A DNA stretch of 8,241 nt from Bacteroidota bacterium. GTDB taxonomy: Bacteria; Bacteroidota; Bacteroidia; Chitinophagales; Chitinophagaceae. The stretch's first letter is position 1. The number at the start of each line of letters is the position of its first letter. Below the pieces are notes generated by a model. That model worked only from the letters and a program-made list of their open reading frames with translations, searched no databases and was not told the DNA's origin. Positions 7,458 to 8,241 of the stretch are shown here, piece by piece. Made by a program: the position numbers and the translations under genes. Location of the stretch: contig JAEWWO010000111.1 in assembly GCA_023396345.1 (NCBI GenBank), positions 1 to 8,241 on the forward strand. The letters are read 5' to 3'.

Positions 7458-7469
7458 TTTGAGTATTTT
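7455..7469 (-). repeat. 3' arm of the 15-nt inverted repeat flanking rpsT
   Basis: TTATTTGAGTATTTT (plus strand), exact reverse complement of 7155-7169. It lies between the rpsT stop codon and the terminator stem that begins at 7481, so it should be part of the rpsT mRNA. Confidence 0.85.
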
Positions 7470-7480
7470 CATGATAGTAG

Positions 7481-7509
7481 CCGGACATTTAAAAATGTCC
7501 GGTTTTTTT
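7481..7509 (+). terminator. Intrinsic terminator of rpsT
   Basis: CCGGACATTT (7481-7490) and AAATGTCCGG (7493-7502) are perfectly complementary around two bases; in practice the inner A/T pairs open to make the loop. Seven T follow (7503-7509). There is no T-run on the other side, so it works only in the rpsT direction. Confidence 0.95.
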
Positions 7510-7524
7510 ATTGCTGTATTTCAC

Positions 7525-7532
7525 TAACTTTA
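7525..7532 (+). promoter_or_regulatory. Candidate -7 promoter element of the lactonase-family gene
   Basis: TAACTTTA differs from TAnnTTTG only in the last base. It lies 21 bases before the ATG, just after the rpsT terminator. The -33 position falls in the terminator T-run and has no clear TTTG. A separate promoter is expected here because the terminator should stop rpsT transcripts. Confidence 0.35.
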
Positions 7533-7553
7533 TCTGCTCAGAAAAGTATTATT

Positions 7554-8241
7554 ATGAACAAACTCTATTTCGCACTGATTACAGCCTTTGCGCTGGTGCT
7601 GACTTCCTGCTCTTCAAAAAGTTATATTTTTGTCGGAACTTACACTAAAGAAGATAAAAGTGGTATTCATACCTATCAGTTCAATGAATCAAGCGGCGAA
7701 TTACAGCACCTTTCAAATACCGAGAACATTGCAGACCCTTCCTATCTGGCATTTTCAAAAAACAGAAAATATATTTACAGCGTAAATGAAGCTTCCGGTA
7801 ACGGAGGTATTTCTGCATTTTCTCTGAATGCAAAAACAGGTAAATTACAACTGCTAAATCAACAAACCACACCAAATTCTCTGGCTCCATGCTATATCTC
7901 TGTTGACCGCACCGGCAGATTCGCCGCAGTAGCCAATTATGTTTCAGGGAATTTCTGTATTTATCCTCTCAATACCGACGGCACTGTTAATGCTGCCATA
8001 CAAACTATCCCATTGATAAGAGAAGGCACAGAAAAGTCGCATGCGCACCAAACTATATTTAGTGATGATAACAAATCTTTATTTGTGGTAGATCTGGGTA
8101 CGGATAAATTGTATCAATTCAATTTTAATGCTGCGGCTGATGAACCTGTGGCCGCTCATCCAAAAATATATAATGTACCATCCGGATATGGACCAAGACA
8201 TTTAATTATTTCTCCTGACAACAAACATCTTTATTTACTCA
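7554..8241 (+). CDS. Lactonase-family seven-bladed beta-propeller lipoprotein (3' end cut by window)
   Basis: Open for 229 codons to the window edge; family members usually have about 340-390 residues, so roughly the last third is missing. Residues 1-18 are a lipoprotein signal peptide with lipobox LTSC and the lipidated Cys at C19; no acidic residues follow directly, so there is no obvious surface-export signal. From residue 24 the sequence fits the Lactonase family (Pfam PF10282, which includes cytoplasmic 6-phosphogluconolactonase YbhE): IFVGTYT, then repeated blade patterns such as DPSYLAFSKNRKYIYSVNE, and the family signatures SHAHQ (H163, H165), DLGTDKLYQF (180-189) and GPRHLIISPDNKHLYLL (213-229). 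The fold call is firm. The reaction is uncertain: an exported lipoprotein would not meet cytoplasmic 6-phosphogluconolactone, so another sugar lactone, or a binding role, is possible. Confidence 0.92.
   Translation, partial: MNKLYFALITAFALVLTSCSSKSYIFVGTYTKEDKSGIHTYQFNESSGELQHLSNTENIADPSYLAFSKNRKYIYSVNEASGNGGISAFSLNAKTGKLQLLNQQTTPNSLAPCYISVDRTGRFAAVANYVSGNFCIYPLNTDGTVNAAIQTIPLIREGTEKSHAHQTIFSDDNKSLFVVDLGTDKLYQFNFNAAADEPVAAHPKIYNVPSGYGPRHLIISPDNKHLYLL

Noticed and set aside
7155..7469. Reading the rpsT-flanking inverted repeat as the ends of a small mobile element
   Set aside because: The enclosed DNA is an essential ribosomal gene, there are no target-site duplications at the outer edges, and one arm is inside the natural leader.

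Overview
The window looks like ordinary chromosomal DNA from a member of the Bacteroidota. The evidence is AT-rich DNA, start codons without a Shine-Dalgarno sequence behind A/T-rich leaders, TTTG / TAnnTTTG-type promoter elements, and the character of the proteins (a zinc-protease pair of the M16 family, a 909-residue OGDH E1 next to a two-lipoyl E2, and a Bacteroidota-like S20). Chitinophagales is my best guess at the order, but that is inference from protein character, not a database match.

Layout. Two gene pairs lie on the minus strand and two single genes on the plus strand. (1) 1-2391, minus: two adjacent M16 peptidase genes, read from 2391 towards 1. The upstream gene has the HxxEH zinc site and the downstream gene, cut by the window edge, lacks it. 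(2) 2392-2568: M16 promoter region plus a strong terminator for the next operon. (3) 2569-6962, minus: sucA-sucB (odhA-odhB), the E1 and E2 components of the 2-oxoglutarate dehydrogenase complex. (4) 6963-7181: divergent promoter region between sucA and rpsT. (5) 7182-7439, plus: rpsT (ribosomal protein S20), with a textbook Bacteroidota promoter in front and a strong intrinsic terminator behind. (6) 7554-8241, plus: 5' part of a lipoprotein of the lactonase (seven-bladed propeller) family, cut by the window edge.

How the genes work together. SucA decarboxylates 2-oxoglutarate and passes the succinyl group to the lipoyl arms of SucB, which makes succinyl-CoA; E3 (lipoamide dehydrogenase) is not encoded here. 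The two M16 proteins both carry export signals and probably form a heterodimeric periplasmic protease: one supplies the zinc site, the other the Arg/Tyr pair that holds the substrate. rpsT and the lactonase gene appear to be independent units.

No mobile element, CRISPR array, phage gene, defence system or tRNA was found, and I do not see a wholly new system. The least expected signal is a perfect 15-nt inverted match between the 5' and 3' untranslated regions of rpsT, positioned so that both arms should be in the same mRNA. Other points worth checking are the complementary split of catalytic and substrate-binding motifs in the M16 pair, the duplicated lipoyl domain of SucB, its unusual peripheral subunit-binding domain, and the export of a lactonase-family protein as a lipoprotein.
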